Source: Algoriphagus sp. Y33 (GTDB taxonomy: Bacteria; Bacteroidota; Bacteroidia; Cytophagales; Cyclobacteriaceae). From it: DNA of 64,000 bases. Where the stretch lies: contig NZ_CP061947.1 in NCBI RefSeq assembly GCF_014838715.1, forward strand, positions 3,038,001 through 3,102,000. Reading direction: 5' to 3'. The position numbers and the translations under genes were made by a program. The notes beneath the pieces are model-generated. The model was not told where the DNA came from. It did not search any database and saw nothing but the letters and a program-made list of their open reading frames with translations. Shown piece after piece: positions 52,938 to 62,573 of the stretch. The stretch's first letter is position 1, and each line of letters opens with the position of its first letter.

Positions 52938-55418
52938 CTATTTGTTATCTTTTCCGTTTTCTGACTGCAGATTGAAATGCAGTGGATTTTCGACCTTAGT
53001 CTTGAGCAAGGCAATCTCCAACACCTCTTCCACCTTATTCACAAAATGGAATTCCACACCTTTCACATATTGCTCATCGATTTCCTCAATATCCCGTTTG
53101 TTTTTACTGCAAAGGATGATTTCTTTGATTCCTGCTCTCTTGGCAGCAAGTATTTTTTCCTTTATCCCGCCCACCGGCATTACTTTTCCGATCAAACTGA
53201 TCTCACCGGTCATGGCCACTTTGGCTTTCACCTTTCGCTGGGTAAACACCGAAGCCATCGCAGTGAGCATGGTGATGCCGGCTGAAGGCCCGTCTTTTGG
53301 AACAGCTCCCGCAGGGACATGTATATGAAGGTCATATTGGTCAAACACTCTATGATCGATCCCCAATCTGTCAGCTTTGGATTTCAGGTAGGATAACGCC
53401 GTCATCGCCGATTCTTTCATCACATCGCCCAACTGCCCCGAAAGTGTAAGTTTTCCTTTTCCTTTGCTCAGGCTAGTTTCAATAAACAAAATCTCACCAC
53501 CCACACTTGTCCATGCCAAGCCTGTAACTACTCCCGCGATACTATTATCCGTGTATGATTCCTTGTCGAATATTTCAGAGCCCAATATTTTCCTGACAGC
53601 AGCAGCAGTGATTTTGGGACTGTACTCCTCTTCCATGGCAATGGATTTGGCAATATTTCTCACTACTTTTCCTATCGCTCTTTCCAAACTTCTCACGCCG
53701 GACTCTCTGGTATAATCTTCGATCAATTTTACCAAGGCAGCCTTGTCAAAGGTGATTTGCTTGGATTTCAACCCATGTTCTTTTCTCTGCTTAGGCACCA
53801 AGTGACGCTTGGCAATTTCTACTTTCTCTTCTTGGGTGTAGCCGGTAACCTCGATGATTTCCATACGGTCACGCAATGCAGGCTGAATCGTATCCAGTGA
53901 ATTGGCCGTAGCAATGAAAAGCACTTTGCTCAAGTCATATTCCACTTCCAGATAGTTATCCAAAAAAGCGTTGTTTTGCTCCGGATCCAGCACTTCCAAA
54001 AACGCAGAAGAAGGATCTCCCCGAAAATCAGAGGAAAGCTTATCAATCTCATCCAGCACATACACCGGATTGGAGATTTTTACCTTTTTCATATTTTGGA
54101 TGATCTTCCCCGGCATTGCACCCACGTAGGTCTTACGGTGACCACGGATCTCCGCTTCGTCGTGCATGCCCCCAAGGGACATTCTGATATATTTTCTTCC
54201 CAGCGCAGCTGCAATGGATTTCCCCAGAGAAGTCTTACCTACACCCGGAGGTCCGTACAAGCAGAGAATCGGACCTTTAAGGTCATTTTTCAATTTCAAT
54301 ACTGCCAAGTATTCAATGATTCTTTCCTTGACTTTTTCTAACCCGAAGTGGTCGCCATCCAAGACTTTCTTGGCATGGTTCAGATCAAAATTATCTTGGG
54401 TATACTCGTTCCAAGGCAATTCCACCATGGTTTCTGCATAATTGAGCGCTATGGGATATTCAGCTGCAGAAGGGTTGATTCTAAGGATTTTATCCAGCTC
54501 TTTTTCAAAGTGTTTTTTCACTTCAGCCGGCCAGTTTTTCATAGCTCCGCGAACTCTCAAATCTTCCACTTCTTTCTCGGGTCCCTCATCACCAAGCTCG
54601 GTCTGTAGGACTTTCATCTGCTGACGAAGGAAATAATCCCGCTGCTGCTGATCAATGTCAGTATGGACTTTCTTCTGAATCTCGGATTTCAGTTCCAGCA
54701 TCTGGATATCCTTCATCATAAATTCAAGCAAAAGTGTCGCCCGCTCTACTCCATCATTTATTTCCAGCAGACGCTGTTTTGCTTCTACCGGAGCATTGAT
54801 ATTGGAGGAGAGAAAATGGGTAAGGAAAGGAGTATTGTCGATGTTATCCAAAGCAACCTGGGCTTCGCGTGGAATCTCCGGGTTAAGGTGAAGGATACGT
54901 GTGGCAGACTCCTTTAGGGATTCTTCAAGTGCCTGGATTTTCTTGGAGCTCTTGGGAAAATTCTCTTCCAAATACTCCGCCTTCGCTATGAAATACGGGT
55001 CGTCAGTGATCTGTTCACTGATTTTGAAACGCTTTTTACCCTGAATAATAATCGTGGTATTTCCGTCCGGAAGCACGATCATTTTGATAATCTTGGCAAC
55101 TGTACCGAATTGGTAGATGTCCTCCCATCCCGGATCGTCAATATTAGGATTGATCTGAGCACACACTCCTATCATTTTGTTTCCTTTTTGCGCTTTCTTG
55201 ACCAGACGGATGGACCGTTGTCTACCGACTGTAATAGGGATTACTACCCCGGGAAAAAGGACTGTGTTTCGTACTGAAAGGATAGGAATCTCTTCATCCA
55301 TGATCTCCTTTCCTTGTGCATCATCCTCTTCGTCGGTAATCAGCTGGATCAGATCTCCCTCACCGGCAAACTCACCGACCATCAAGTTTTGAAACACAGA
55401 ATTTTCGAATTGGCTCAT
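52938..55418 (-). CDS. lon: ATP-dependent Lon protease
   Basis: An 826-residue Lon of type A. The N-terminal substrate-binding LAN domain spans about 42-240 (IPILSVRNTVLFPGVVIPIT), followed by a coiled-coil helical region (YFLRQQMKVLQTELG), the AAA+ module with Walker A GPPGVGKT at 389-396 and Walker B YVLDEIDKL, and the protease domain with the Ser-Lys dyad Ser712 (KDGPSAGITM) and Lys755 (GGIKEK). It degrades damaged and short-lived regulatory proteins in the cytoplasm. It lies upstream of hslU, forming a neighbourhood of two AAA+ proteases. Confidence 0.97.
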   Translation of the reverse strand: MSQFENSVFQNLMVGEFAGEGDLIQLITDEEDDAQGKEIMDEEIPILSVRNTVLFPGVVIPITVGRQRSIRLVKKAQKGNKMIGVCAQINPNIDDPGWEDIYQFGTVAKIIKMIVLPDGNTTIIIQGKKRFKISEQITDDPYFIAKAEYLEENFPKSSKKIQALEESLKESATRILHLNPEIPREAQVALDNIDNTPFLTHFLSSNINAPVEAKQRLLEINDGVERATLLLEFMMKDIQMLELKSEIQKKVHTDIDQQQRDYFLRQQMKVLQTELGDEGPEKEVEDLRVRGAMKNWPAEVKKHFEKELDKILRINPSAAEYPIALNYAETMVELPWNEYTQDNFDLNHAKKVLDGDHFGLEKVKERIIEYLAVLKLKNDLKGPILCLYGPPGVGKTSLGKSIAAALGRKYIRMSLGGMHDEAEIRGHRKTYVGAMPGKIIQNMKKVKISNPVYVLDEIDKLSSDFRGDPSSAFLEVLDPEQNNAFLDNYLEVEYDLSKVLFIATANSLDTIQPALRDRMEIIEVTGYTQEEKVEIAKRHLVPKQRKEHGLKSKQITFDKAALVKLIEDYTRESGVRSLERAIGKVVRNIAKSIAMEEEYSPKITAAAVRKILGSEIFDKESYTDNSIAGVVTGLAWTSVGGEILFIETSLSKGKGKLTLSGQLGDVMKESAMTALSYLKSKADRLGIDHRVFDQYDLHIHVPAGAVPKDGPSAGITMLTAMASVFTQRKVKAKVAMTGEISLIGKVMPVGGIKEKILAAKRAGIKEIILCSKNKRDIEEIDEQYVKGVEFHFVNKVEEVLEIALLKTKVENPLHFNLQSENGKDNK

Positions 55419-55454
55419 ATAGACAGAATGACAGCCGGGCTGTCTGTTTTATGC

Positions 55455-55493
55455 TAAAATAAAAGAAGAACCTTCAAAATACGAAGGTTCTTC
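55455..55493 (-). terminator. Rho-independent terminator between the permease gene and lon
   Basis: GAAGAACCTTC-(7 nt)-GAAGGTTCTTC is a perfect 11-bp stem; on the minus strand it is followed by TTTTATTTTAG. It separates the PadR/permease unit from lon. The rest of the 55419-55746 gap shows nothing. Confidence 0.85.
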
Positions 55494-55746
55494 CTAAAAG
55501 GTCAAGGTGCATGCCAAAGGGGGAAGTGGTCAGAATGGCAGACGTATTCCCTGAATTATGCTGGATTTATCCAGTAGATCATCATAATTGAAGAAGTCAT
55601 GTACAGTTTATCTTCGGAAACAGACAAATTGAAGAGACCATCTTAATGGCTGTCCTGAAGGGATATTACGGATATCATGTAATGTATGTTTTGTTTAGCA
55701 CTCATTAGTTAATGCCGAAAGATGCATTTCCCATGCTCGCGAGTTC

Positions 55747-58353
55747 CTACTCTGCTTTCAAAATCGCGGCTGGGTTTGCCTTCACTATTTTCCAAATCTG
55801 TGTACTAACCGTCACGGCAATTACCAAAAGCAGAATTAACAATCCTAAACCGACAGGAATTACTCCAACCCCGGCATGGAAAGCAAAAAAGCTGTTTAAA
55901 AAGGCAGAAATCAGTACAATTGATATCCCCGTACCCAAAACGGAAGCTATCCCCCAAATAATTAGGTATCGCTTGGCAACCTTTATGGATAAATCACCCA
56001 TAGCGGCACCAAAAACCTTTCTTACACAGAAATCCTTGATACGTGAGCCCATATTCAGCGACACCAAGCCAAACAGACCCAATGCAGCCAGGATAACGGC
56101 CAGGATAGCTGAAAACAGGATAATAGTACTTACTCCTTGTACATCTTTTTTCTCTCGATTAAATACTTCTGTCTGCAATCCCCCTGTGAATAATCCTTTT
56201 GGGACAGTTTCATGCCATATTTTTTTGACTGCTTCTATAGATGATGCAGCAGTCCCGGCGCTCATTTTTAAGGTGAGGTAGTTGAAAGTGGTGTCCTGAG
56301 AAGCCCGAATCACCATGGGCTCAATTCCATTTTGGAAGAAAACAGTATGAAAATCCTCCACCACTCCTACTACAGTATAGCTAGAACTATCCAACTCAAT
56401 CTTTTTCCGGACAGGAAACTCCAATCCAAGCTGATCGAGAAATGTCTGATTTACAATGACCGACTCTTGCGTATCCGAAATCAGCTCCGGATTAAACATC
56501 CGACCTTCCTTCAGTTTCAAATCCATTACATCAGGATAGGTAGCTTCTGCATTCAACAGCATGATTTCATACGTTTCTTCCTCATAAACCAACTCATCTT
56601 CCCGGATCCAACTACCTATGTAATCCTGGCTTCCACTGATTTCATTGACTGATGCAAGTACTGAAAGTTTGTTTTTGAGAGGCAAATAATCCTCCACGCT
56701 AGGTACATTCACAAAAATCTTATCCCCACTGTCATATCCCCAGTCCCGGTTTGCATTGATGTAATTTGTCTGGACAAAAGCCACTCCGGCCACAATACTG
56801 ATGATCGCAAGGGTAAACTGGAAAGTCAGCAATACGCTGGTAAAGAAACTTTTGCTTCCAATCTTCTGGTTGCCTTTAAGGATGCTGATTGGCTTGAAAG
56901 AGGAAACATAGATAGCAGGATACAATCCGGAAACTAGCGTAGTAAATAGAAGCATCCCTCCCAAAAACATCCAGACATACCGATCATTAAGCAAATCAAT
57001 TTTGAGGTTCTTAGAAGCGATATCGTTGAATCCCGGAAGGAAAATAAAACCTGCAAAAAGACATCCCAGCAAAATGGCAAAAAAGCAGACCATAAGGTTT
57101 TCGCTCAGAAACTGAAATACAAGCTGACTTTTCCTGCTTCCGATCACCTTTCGTACCCCTATTTCTTTCAGCCTTCTCGAAGCCATCAACACGGATATAT
57201 TGATGTAGTTAAATATTGCCAAAATCAGAATAAAGAGCCCTATAGCTCCAAGAAGAATCTGCGGAGCCAATCCCAAAAAATCCCTTACTCCATTTTCAAT
57301 TTCACCTATTTTATAGACTAAATCCGTGTAGGCAACTACTTCCAATTTTTGGTAAGGCTTCTCAGGATTAATCTGGTTTTGCTGCTTTTTCAGTACGGCT
57401 AAGCCGGAATTCAGTACGCTTGGATTGGTACCTTTTTCCAATTGGACAAACGTCCACAACTCTGATTCCCAAGCATCTTTAAGCGATAAATTAGCACTAG
57501 AAGATGGATGTGTCTCAATATTTACCAAAAGGTCAAAATTGAACATATCCATATCTTTCAGATCAGCCAAGACACCACCAACTTTATAGAGTTTTTCTTG
57601 CCCATTGACCACCAAAGAAAGTTCCTGGCCTATGGGATGTGTATCTCCAAAGAGCTTTTCAGATAGCCCTTTCGTTAAAATCACCTGATTTGGCTCCCTC
57701 AAAGCTCCCGGATATCCGTATTCCATCCGGTAAACAAACATGTCCATAAATGCAGGATCTACAAATAAGGAACGTCCCCTGTAGCTCTCATTATTTTGAA
57801 TCAAAATGGGGAACTCCCTAGAGACTCGTGTATGCTTTTTCACGTGGCTCAGTTCCTCAGGGATAAACTCAGAAATCGGTTCTGCAACAGCTCCATACGT
57901 CACCAAGCCATTTTCACCCTCAGCAGTATAGGTCAGCTGATAGATCTCATTTTTATTCGGTTGAAGCATACCCTTGAACCAAATCTGGGCAATAAACAAG
58001 TAGGCTACCATACAACAACCGACCGCACAGGCCAGTCCAAACACAGAAATGAACGTCGTGCCTTTTTGCTTAACGAGATTCCTCCAGCCGATTTTAAAAT
58101 AATTCTTTAACATAGCTCCTTGGTTAAATGACTGATAAGTGGTTTTTGTACGTCTGATATTGCCCCACCTGAAAAAACTGAACACATGGATAAGAAATCG
58201 GAACTTGGCGTACCTTAAGCCTTTTTCTTCCAGATCCAGATAGAAAAGTTCATGCGCATCTCCCTGTATCTGCTCCAATCGGTCGGGATTGCAGTAGAAT
58301 TCCAGAAAGCGATCCGGCCATCTGGGAGGTAAATGTTTGGATTTAGTATCCAT
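55747..58353 (-). CDS. FtsX/MacB-type ABC transporter permease
   Basis: An 868-residue protein from ATG 58353 (MDTKSKHLPPRWPDRFLEFY); the alternative ATG 58389 would overlap the regulator by 47 bp. The first ~75 residues are the soluble prefix domain often found in permeases next to PadR (CNPDRLEQIQGDAHELFYLD). Then come a first helix, a MacB_PCD periplasmic domain, an FtsX domain with three helices (about 375-500), and a second MacB_PCD/FtsX unit ending GLLILLLVIAVTVSTQIWKI. No ATPase gene is adjacent, so it must use an ATPase from elsewhere or act otherwise. It is cotranscribed with the PadR gene and probably controlled by it. Confidence 0.9.
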   Translation of the reverse strand: MDTKSKHLPPRWPDRFLEFYCNPDRLEQIQGDAHELFYLDLEEKGLRYAKFRFLIHVFSFFRWGNIRRTKTTYQSFNQGAMLKNYFKIGWRNLVKQKGTTFISVFGLACAVGCCMVAYLFIAQIWFKGMLQPNKNEIYQLTYTAEGENGLVTYGAVAEPISEFIPEELSHVKKHTRVSREFPILIQNNESYRGRSLFVDPAFMDMFVYRMEYGYPGALREPNQVILTKGLSEKLFGDTHPIGQELSLVVNGQEKLYKVGGVLADLKDMDMFNFDLLVNIETHPSSSANLSLKDAWESELWTFVQLEKGTNPSVLNSGLAVLKKQQNQINPEKPYQKLEVVAYTDLVYKIGEIENGVRDFLGLAPQILLGAIGLFILILAIFNYINISVLMASRRLKEIGVRKVIGSRKSQLVFQFLSENLMVCFFAILLGCLFAGFIFLPGFNDIASKNLKIDLLNDRYVWMFLGGMLLFTTLVSGLYPAIYVSSFKPISILKGNQKIGSKSFFTSVLLTFQFTLAIISIVAGVAFVQTNYINANRDWGYDSGDKIFVNVPSVEDYLPLKNKLSVLASVNEISGSQDYIGSWIREDELVYEEETYEIMLLNAEATYPDVMDLKLKEGRMFNPELISDTQESVIVNQTFLDQLGLEFPVRKKIELDSSSYTVVGVVEDFHTVFFQNGIEPMVIRASQDTTFNYLTLKMSAGTAASSIEAVKKIWHETVPKGLFTGGLQTEVFNREKKDVQGVSTIILFSAILAVILAALGLFGLVSLNMGSRIKDFCVRKVFGAAMGDLSIKVAKRYLIIWGIASVLGTGISIVLISAFLNSFFAFHAGVGVIPVGLGLLILLLVIAVTVSTQIWKIVKANPAAILKAE

Positions 58354-58684
58354 GGGAAAAGTCCAAAGCCAATGGAGGAAGTTGATCAAAAAGTTTATTT
58401 CTCAGATTTTTGACTTCTTCGATAGCCGATCTGCCTGTAGCCGAAAGTGTAAATAACCGCTTTCGCCTTCCACCCCTCTCTTCGGTAGCACCTCCCATAT
58501 AGGATTTCAAAAAACCCTTTTCTTCCAATCTGTTCAAAACTGTATGAATTGCAGAAATATTGACTTTCCTACCCGTTTGATTTTTGATCTCTTCCAATAC
58601 AGCGACTCCATAAGCCTCTTGATCCAAGATCCCTACTGTCAGTAGAATCAATTCTTCTAATTCTCCCAAATGATACCCTTTCAT
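58343..58684 (-). CDS. PadR-family transcriptional regulator
   Basis: A 113-residue winged-helix repressor: LGELEELILLTVGILDQEAYG, then VAVLEEIKNQTGRKVNISAI, HTVLNRLEEKGFLKSYM and a wing with GGRRKRLFTLSATG, matching the PadR N-terminal domain. Its 3' end overlaps the permease start by 11 bp. In Bacteroidetes such PadR genes typically precede FtsX-type permeases and repress them until an inducer, often an antimicrobial, binds. The operator candidate lies just upstream. Confidence 0.93.
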   Translation of the reverse strand: MKGYHLGELEELILLTVGILDQEAYGVAVLEEIKNQTGRKVNISAIHTVLNRLEEKGFLKSYMGGATEERGGRRKRLFTLSATGRSAIEEVKNLRNKLFDQLPPLALDFSHGY

Positions 58685-58703
58685 AAGTCCCTTTATTATA
58701 TTT

Positions 58704-58739
58704 ACAAATATAAATGTAATACATTATTTTCATATTTGT
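58704..58739 (-). promoter_or_regulatory. Candidate promoter with PadR operator
   Basis: Outer arms ACAAATAT (58704-58711) and ATATTTGT (58732-58739) are perfect inverted repeats, with a second palindrome ATGTAATACAT (58714-58724) inside. On the minus strand TATATTTG (58712-58705) fits the -7 consensus TAnnTTTG, about 20 nt before the padR ATG. Overlap of palindrome and -7 element suggests autorepression. No clear -33 was found. Confidence 0.45.
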
Positions 58740-58998
58740 AAAACAAATGAAAGGCAAAATTTCAAGGCTATTTTCTTTGAGCCTGACTGGCAACAAAAGT
58801 TCCTCCATCGAAGATCTAATCCGGATCATACCCGCCAGCAGTTTTACACTCACCACCAAAGATTAATAGAAGGATAAACAAACACGGGAAAAATTTCATA
58901 GTGAATAACCTATCTTGGGGAATTGAATGTTGACTTTTCAAAAGTCATATACTCAAAATAATGTAGTTTATCCACGTTTGCCTATCAATCCATTTCCC

Positions 58999-59922
58999 AT
59001 GTCAGTCCATACCATCCTCGGTGCCAATGGCAACATAGCCAAAATCGTATCTGCAGAACTCGGCAGTTCAGGAATAGCCATACGTCAGTTCAGCCGAACT
59101 CCCAAAAAAGTAAACCCAACAGATGAACTGATTTCCGGTGACTTGTTGGATGCTAGTGCTGTGGCTGAAGCAGTAAAAGGCTCAGCCATAGTATTTCTAT
59201 TGGCTGGTATTCAATACAAATCAGCTGTTTGGGAAAGAGACTGGCCTATTATCATGAGGAATACGCTGGATGCATGCATTGTTCACGGAGCCAAACTGGT
59301 ATTTTTTGATAATATGTACGCCTGCGATCCCGACCATATTAGTCATCTTACCGAAGAAACCCCGCTCAATCCAAAAAGCAGAAAGGGGAAAGCAAGAAAG
59401 CAAATCTTGGATATGCTATGGGCTGAGGTGAAAAGCGGAAAAATTTCCGCTATTGTGGCCAGAGCCCCGGATTTTTATGGCCCCGATGCCAGCAATTCCG
59501 TGTTGGATGAACTGGTAATCAAACGAATGAAAGCCGGTAAAAACGCACAATGGCTCTATTCAGGAGATAAAAAACATTCCTTCATCTATATACCTGATGC
59601 AGGTAAAGCTACGGCATTTTTGGCCTTGCAGGAAGATTCCTGGAACCAAACATGGAATTTGCCCACCGATGATTCCTATCCTTCGGTAAAAGAAATTGTA
59701 GAAATGACCAATCAACAACTTGGCACCAAGCTCAAATTGCAAGTGATGCCGGCTTGGCTAGTCAGTATCCTTGGGCTTTTTATGCCGGTGATGAAAGAAA
59801 TCGCCGAACTTCGCTACCAAACAGATTCAGACTACTGCTTTGATTCTTCGAAAATTGATAAAGCCTACGGACTCAAGCCTACAAAGATGAAGGAGGGATT
59901 AAGGGAGTGCTTGAAAAGCTAG
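58999..59922 (+). CDS. NAD(P)-binding epimerase-like protein
   Basis: A 307-residue Rossmann protein of the extended/atypical SDR group. ATG 58999 (MSVHTILGANGNIAKIVSAE) is preferred to the in-frame 58927, whose 24 residues precede the first beta-strand without any signal character. The cofactor loop is GANGNIA. ISGDLLDASAV and VFFDNMYACDP follow, and the usual YxxxK is not obvious: the region near 140 reads NPKSRKGKARKQI. It resembles NAD-dependent epimerase/dehydratase-like proteins with an unknown substrate and may be non-catalytic or reduced in activity. Confidence 0.8.
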   Translation: MSVHTILGANGNIAKIVSAELGSSGIAIRQFSRTPKKVNPTDELISGDLLDASAVAEAVKGSAIVFLLAGIQYKSAVWERDWPIIMRNTLDACIVHGAKLVFFDNMYACDPDHISHLTEETPLNPKSRKGKARKQILDMLWAEVKSGKISAIVARAPDFYGPDASNSVLDELVIKRMKAGKNAQWLYSGDKKHSFIYIPDAGKATAFLALQEDSWNQTWNLPTDDSYPSVKEIVEMTNQQLGTKLKLQVMPAWLVSILGLFMPVMKEIAELRYQTDSDYCFDSSKIDKAYGLKPTKMKEGLRECLKS

Positions 59923-59924
59923 TG

Positions 59925-61079
59925 CTATTCATTCGTTAATTTCAATTTATATAGAATGATCCCATCGTCCTCTGTTTCAGATAAGCCGGCGACTTTGGAC
60001 ACGACCAATTCTCTTTCATTATTCACTACCATCGGGTAATTGCTGGTAATAGGAAAAGGTACATTTGTGGCTAATTGATTAAAGTCCTTGTCGAAAATTG
60101 CGGCGTAATAAGGATCTTTTTTGAGTGCCCCCACCCCATATCTGGTGGATGGATCAAGCTGAGCTAACTCTTCTTCTGAAATTCCGCTGTGATAGATAAC
60201 TAAATAATAGTCTCCTACTGCAAATATATTACCCAGATTTCCAGGTCTAATTTTCCTGATTTCTTCAAAAAACTTCTCAGGCTTATCCATTGGCACAGGT
60301 GTATAGCCTACCCAATCCGGGATAGTAACCTCTACAGTCTTTGAATAGACAAACTGATCTTCTTCCTTATTGTACACATAAAATTTTGGCTCAATTCCGA
60401 TACTGAGAAGCAACTTATCCTTATCAATAGTATAAACAGGCATAAGAAACCCGTGAACTTGATTATCGAATACTTCGGAGGTTTCAGGTAATCTGAGTGC
60501 GCTTAAGGTATCTCCGGTGGTTTTATCCTGAGATTCAATGATCGGAAGATCATACATAAGCTGAAACATATTTTCTTCTGCATGATTGGCCATCAATGAA
60601 TTTGGAACTGGCTTTGGATAATAGATTTTATTACCCGATTCGAACAAGCCCAGCTTTGGATTGGGAAGAAAAACATCATAGTCATAGGGCAAAGTGATTT
60701 CGCCAATTTTGGTAGAATCCTGAAATCTGAAGTAGCCCTTTTGAAAATCAAAGATAGTCACGTCTCCATTAAAATACCCAAGACTTACTGCACGGCCCAC
60801 TACATCTATTCCGTCCCGATTGAATTCATTGTGATTTAAAATCTTACCCTGCCAATCTACTTCAAGATATTCCCTAGGCTCTTCTGTAGCAAGCAAATAC
60901 TTCTCGGTCTTTGGTTCATAGTCCAGCAATTTCATTTCCCCAAGATGATCTATCTCCACCGAATCAGTGATTTTTAAAGAAAAAGTGATTGGTGCGTTCC
61001 CCGATTGAGTTTTTTCTGCGCAGGAAAAAAAGCTACATAACAGAACAAGGATTGTTATTTGGTTGAAAGGACTTTTCAT
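59925..61079 (-). CDS. Lipoprotein of the DUF4221-like type, paralogue 1
   Basis: A 384-residue lipoprotein (LVLLCSFFSC, Cys20) with no recognised catalytic motif. The sequence is beta-rich with repeated turns (LKITDSVEIDHLGEMKLLDY, KILNHNEFNRDGIDVVGRAV) and may fold as a propeller; the DUF4221 label is a resemblance from memory. It is a paralogue of the next gene: both end YPMVVN.E.ELVVSKVAG.SETEDDG and share the DSVEID.LGEM opening. Distance from the neighbouring paralogue is 73 bp, so the two are a tandem duplication in one probable transcript. Confidence 0.8.
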   Translation of the reverse strand: MKSPFNQITILVLLCSFFSCAEKTQSGNAPITFSLKITDSVEIDHLGEMKLLDYEPKTEKYLLATEEPREYLEVDWQGKILNHNEFNRDGIDVVGRAVSLGYFNGDVTIFDFQKGYFRFQDSTKIGEITLPYDYDVFLPNPKLGLFESGNKIYYPKPVPNSLMANHAEENMFQLMYDLPIIESQDKTTGDTLSALRLPETSEVFDNQVHGFLMPVYTIDKDKLLLSIGIEPKFYVYNKEEDQFVYSKTVEVTIPDWVGYTPVPMDKPEKFFEEIRKIRPGNLGNIFAVGDYYLVIYHSGISEEELAQLDPSTRYGVGALKKDPYYAAIFDKDFNQLATNVPFPITSNYPMVVNNERELVVSKVAGLSETEDDGIILYKLKLTNE

Positions 61080-61152
61080 ATGGGAGTTTGGGTTAAAGTA
61101 AAAATCTGATTTAATATGCTAATAATAAATTACTTAAAAACATATCAATCCA

Positions 61153-62310
61153 CTATTTCTGCGTCAATTTCAATTTGTAAAGAATAACCCCATCATCTTC
61201 TGTCTCGGACATACCTGCGACTTTGGAGACGACCAATTCTCCCTCCTTATTGACCACCATCGGGTAATTGCTTGTGCCGGGAAATGGGACATTTGTAGCC
61301 AACTGGTTGAAGTCCTTATCAAAAATCGCGGCATAGTTTGGATTCTTTTTCCGTCGGGCAAGCCCACCGTCATTTGGTTGGCCAAGTTCAGACATCTGCT
61401 CTGCTGAAATTCCTTTGTTATAGACAACCACATAATTATCTCCCACCTTAAAGAAGTTGGTCAAATTGCCTGACAATTTCTTTGAAAAACCTTCAAAAAA
61501 TTGCTCTGCCTTATCCGCAGGGACTGGATCATAGTGAACCCAGCCGGGAATATCCACTTCAACAGTCCTTTCATAATCAAATTTATCACCTGACTGTTTG
61601 TAAACATAAAACCTCGGCTCAAGCCACATGCTCAACAGGAGGGTATTTTCAATTTTGGTATATACCGGTATAGGGAATCCATGTACTTGTCCATCTAATA
61701 GTTTGGAAGTTTCCGGTAATCTCACCACTCCTATGGTGTCCCGGGTAGTTTCATCAAGCGAACTGAGTACAGGAAGTCTGTACAACTTTCTATAAAAGTC
61801 TCCTTCATCCATATTCACCGCAAATGTCTCTGGCCAAAGTGATGGAAAATAAGTTTTGTCCTTATCTCTAAAAACTCCAAGCTTTGGGTAAAACATGAAT
61901 ATTTGGTAATTATATGGAATAGGGATTTCACCAACTTTGGAAGAATCCACAAATTGATAGTACCCACTGGTTTGCGTCAAAACTGTGACCATTCCATCTA
62001 CATATCCTAAGCCCAAGGATGTCTCAACAGCGTCTATTCCTTCAGGATTGAATTTATTATGATTCAGGATTTTCCCCTTATCATCCACTTCGAGATATTC
62101 ATAATATACATCCGTAGTCAACAGATATTTGTCTTCATCAGGATCATAGTCGATCAACATCATTTCCCCGAGATAGTCGATCTCAACAGAATCAGTGATT
62201 TCCAGAGTAAAGTTTTTAGGAGTGGAGTTACTTTCGGTGCTTTTAGAACAGGAAAAAAGGCTGCAACCTACCCATGTGGAAATTGCCAGTGGGACTATGA
62301 AGCGTTTCAT
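61153..62310 (-). CDS. Lipoprotein of the DUF4221-like type, paralogue 2
   Basis: A 385-residue lipoprotein (VGCSLFSC, Cys21). It shares with its downstream neighbour DSVEIDYLGEM, KILNHNKFNPEGIDAVE, RLPETSKLLDGQVHGF, NYAAIFDKDFNQLATNVPFP and the C-terminal ELVVSKVAGMSETEDDGVIL, but the middle regions (190-300) have diverged. No function is known. The lipid anchor places it at the outer membrane or surface. Confidence 0.8.
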   Translation of the reverse strand: MKRFIVPLAISTWVGCSLFSCSKSTESNSTPKNFTLEITDSVEIDYLGEMMLIDYDPDEDKYLLTTDVYYEYLEVDDKGKILNHNKFNPEGIDAVETSLGLGYVDGMVTVLTQTSGYYQFVDSSKVGEIPIPYNYQIFMFYPKLGVFRDKDKTYFPSLWPETFAVNMDEGDFYRKLYRLPVLSSLDETTRDTIGVVRLPETSKLLDGQVHGFPIPVYTKIENTLLLSMWLEPRFYVYKQSGDKFDYERTVEVDIPGWVHYDPVPADKAEQFFEGFSKKLSGNLTNFFKVGDNYVVVYNKGISAEQMSELGQPNDGGLARRKKNPNYAAIFDKDFNQLATNVPFPGTSNYPMVVNKEGELVVSKVAGMSETEDDGVILYKLKLTQK

Positions 62311-62573
62311 AAGGAAAACTTAGAGTTGAAAAATCTTAAAGTCAGCGGAGTACACTTTTCAAAATCATTCTTAAAAAACTACATATCAGACAAATATCCA
62401 ACTAATTCCTATGCAGCTTAACCCATTTTAACAGAAGGGAATTACGTTTTTTTCTGCGCTATTCAGCGGGAACTATTTCTAAGGCATCAAAAAAACTTTA
62501 AAAAAGATTTCGATTTTGTCCAGATCCGAAAATTTGATTGTCATAGAGGTATAACAATCAAAATTCTAATATT

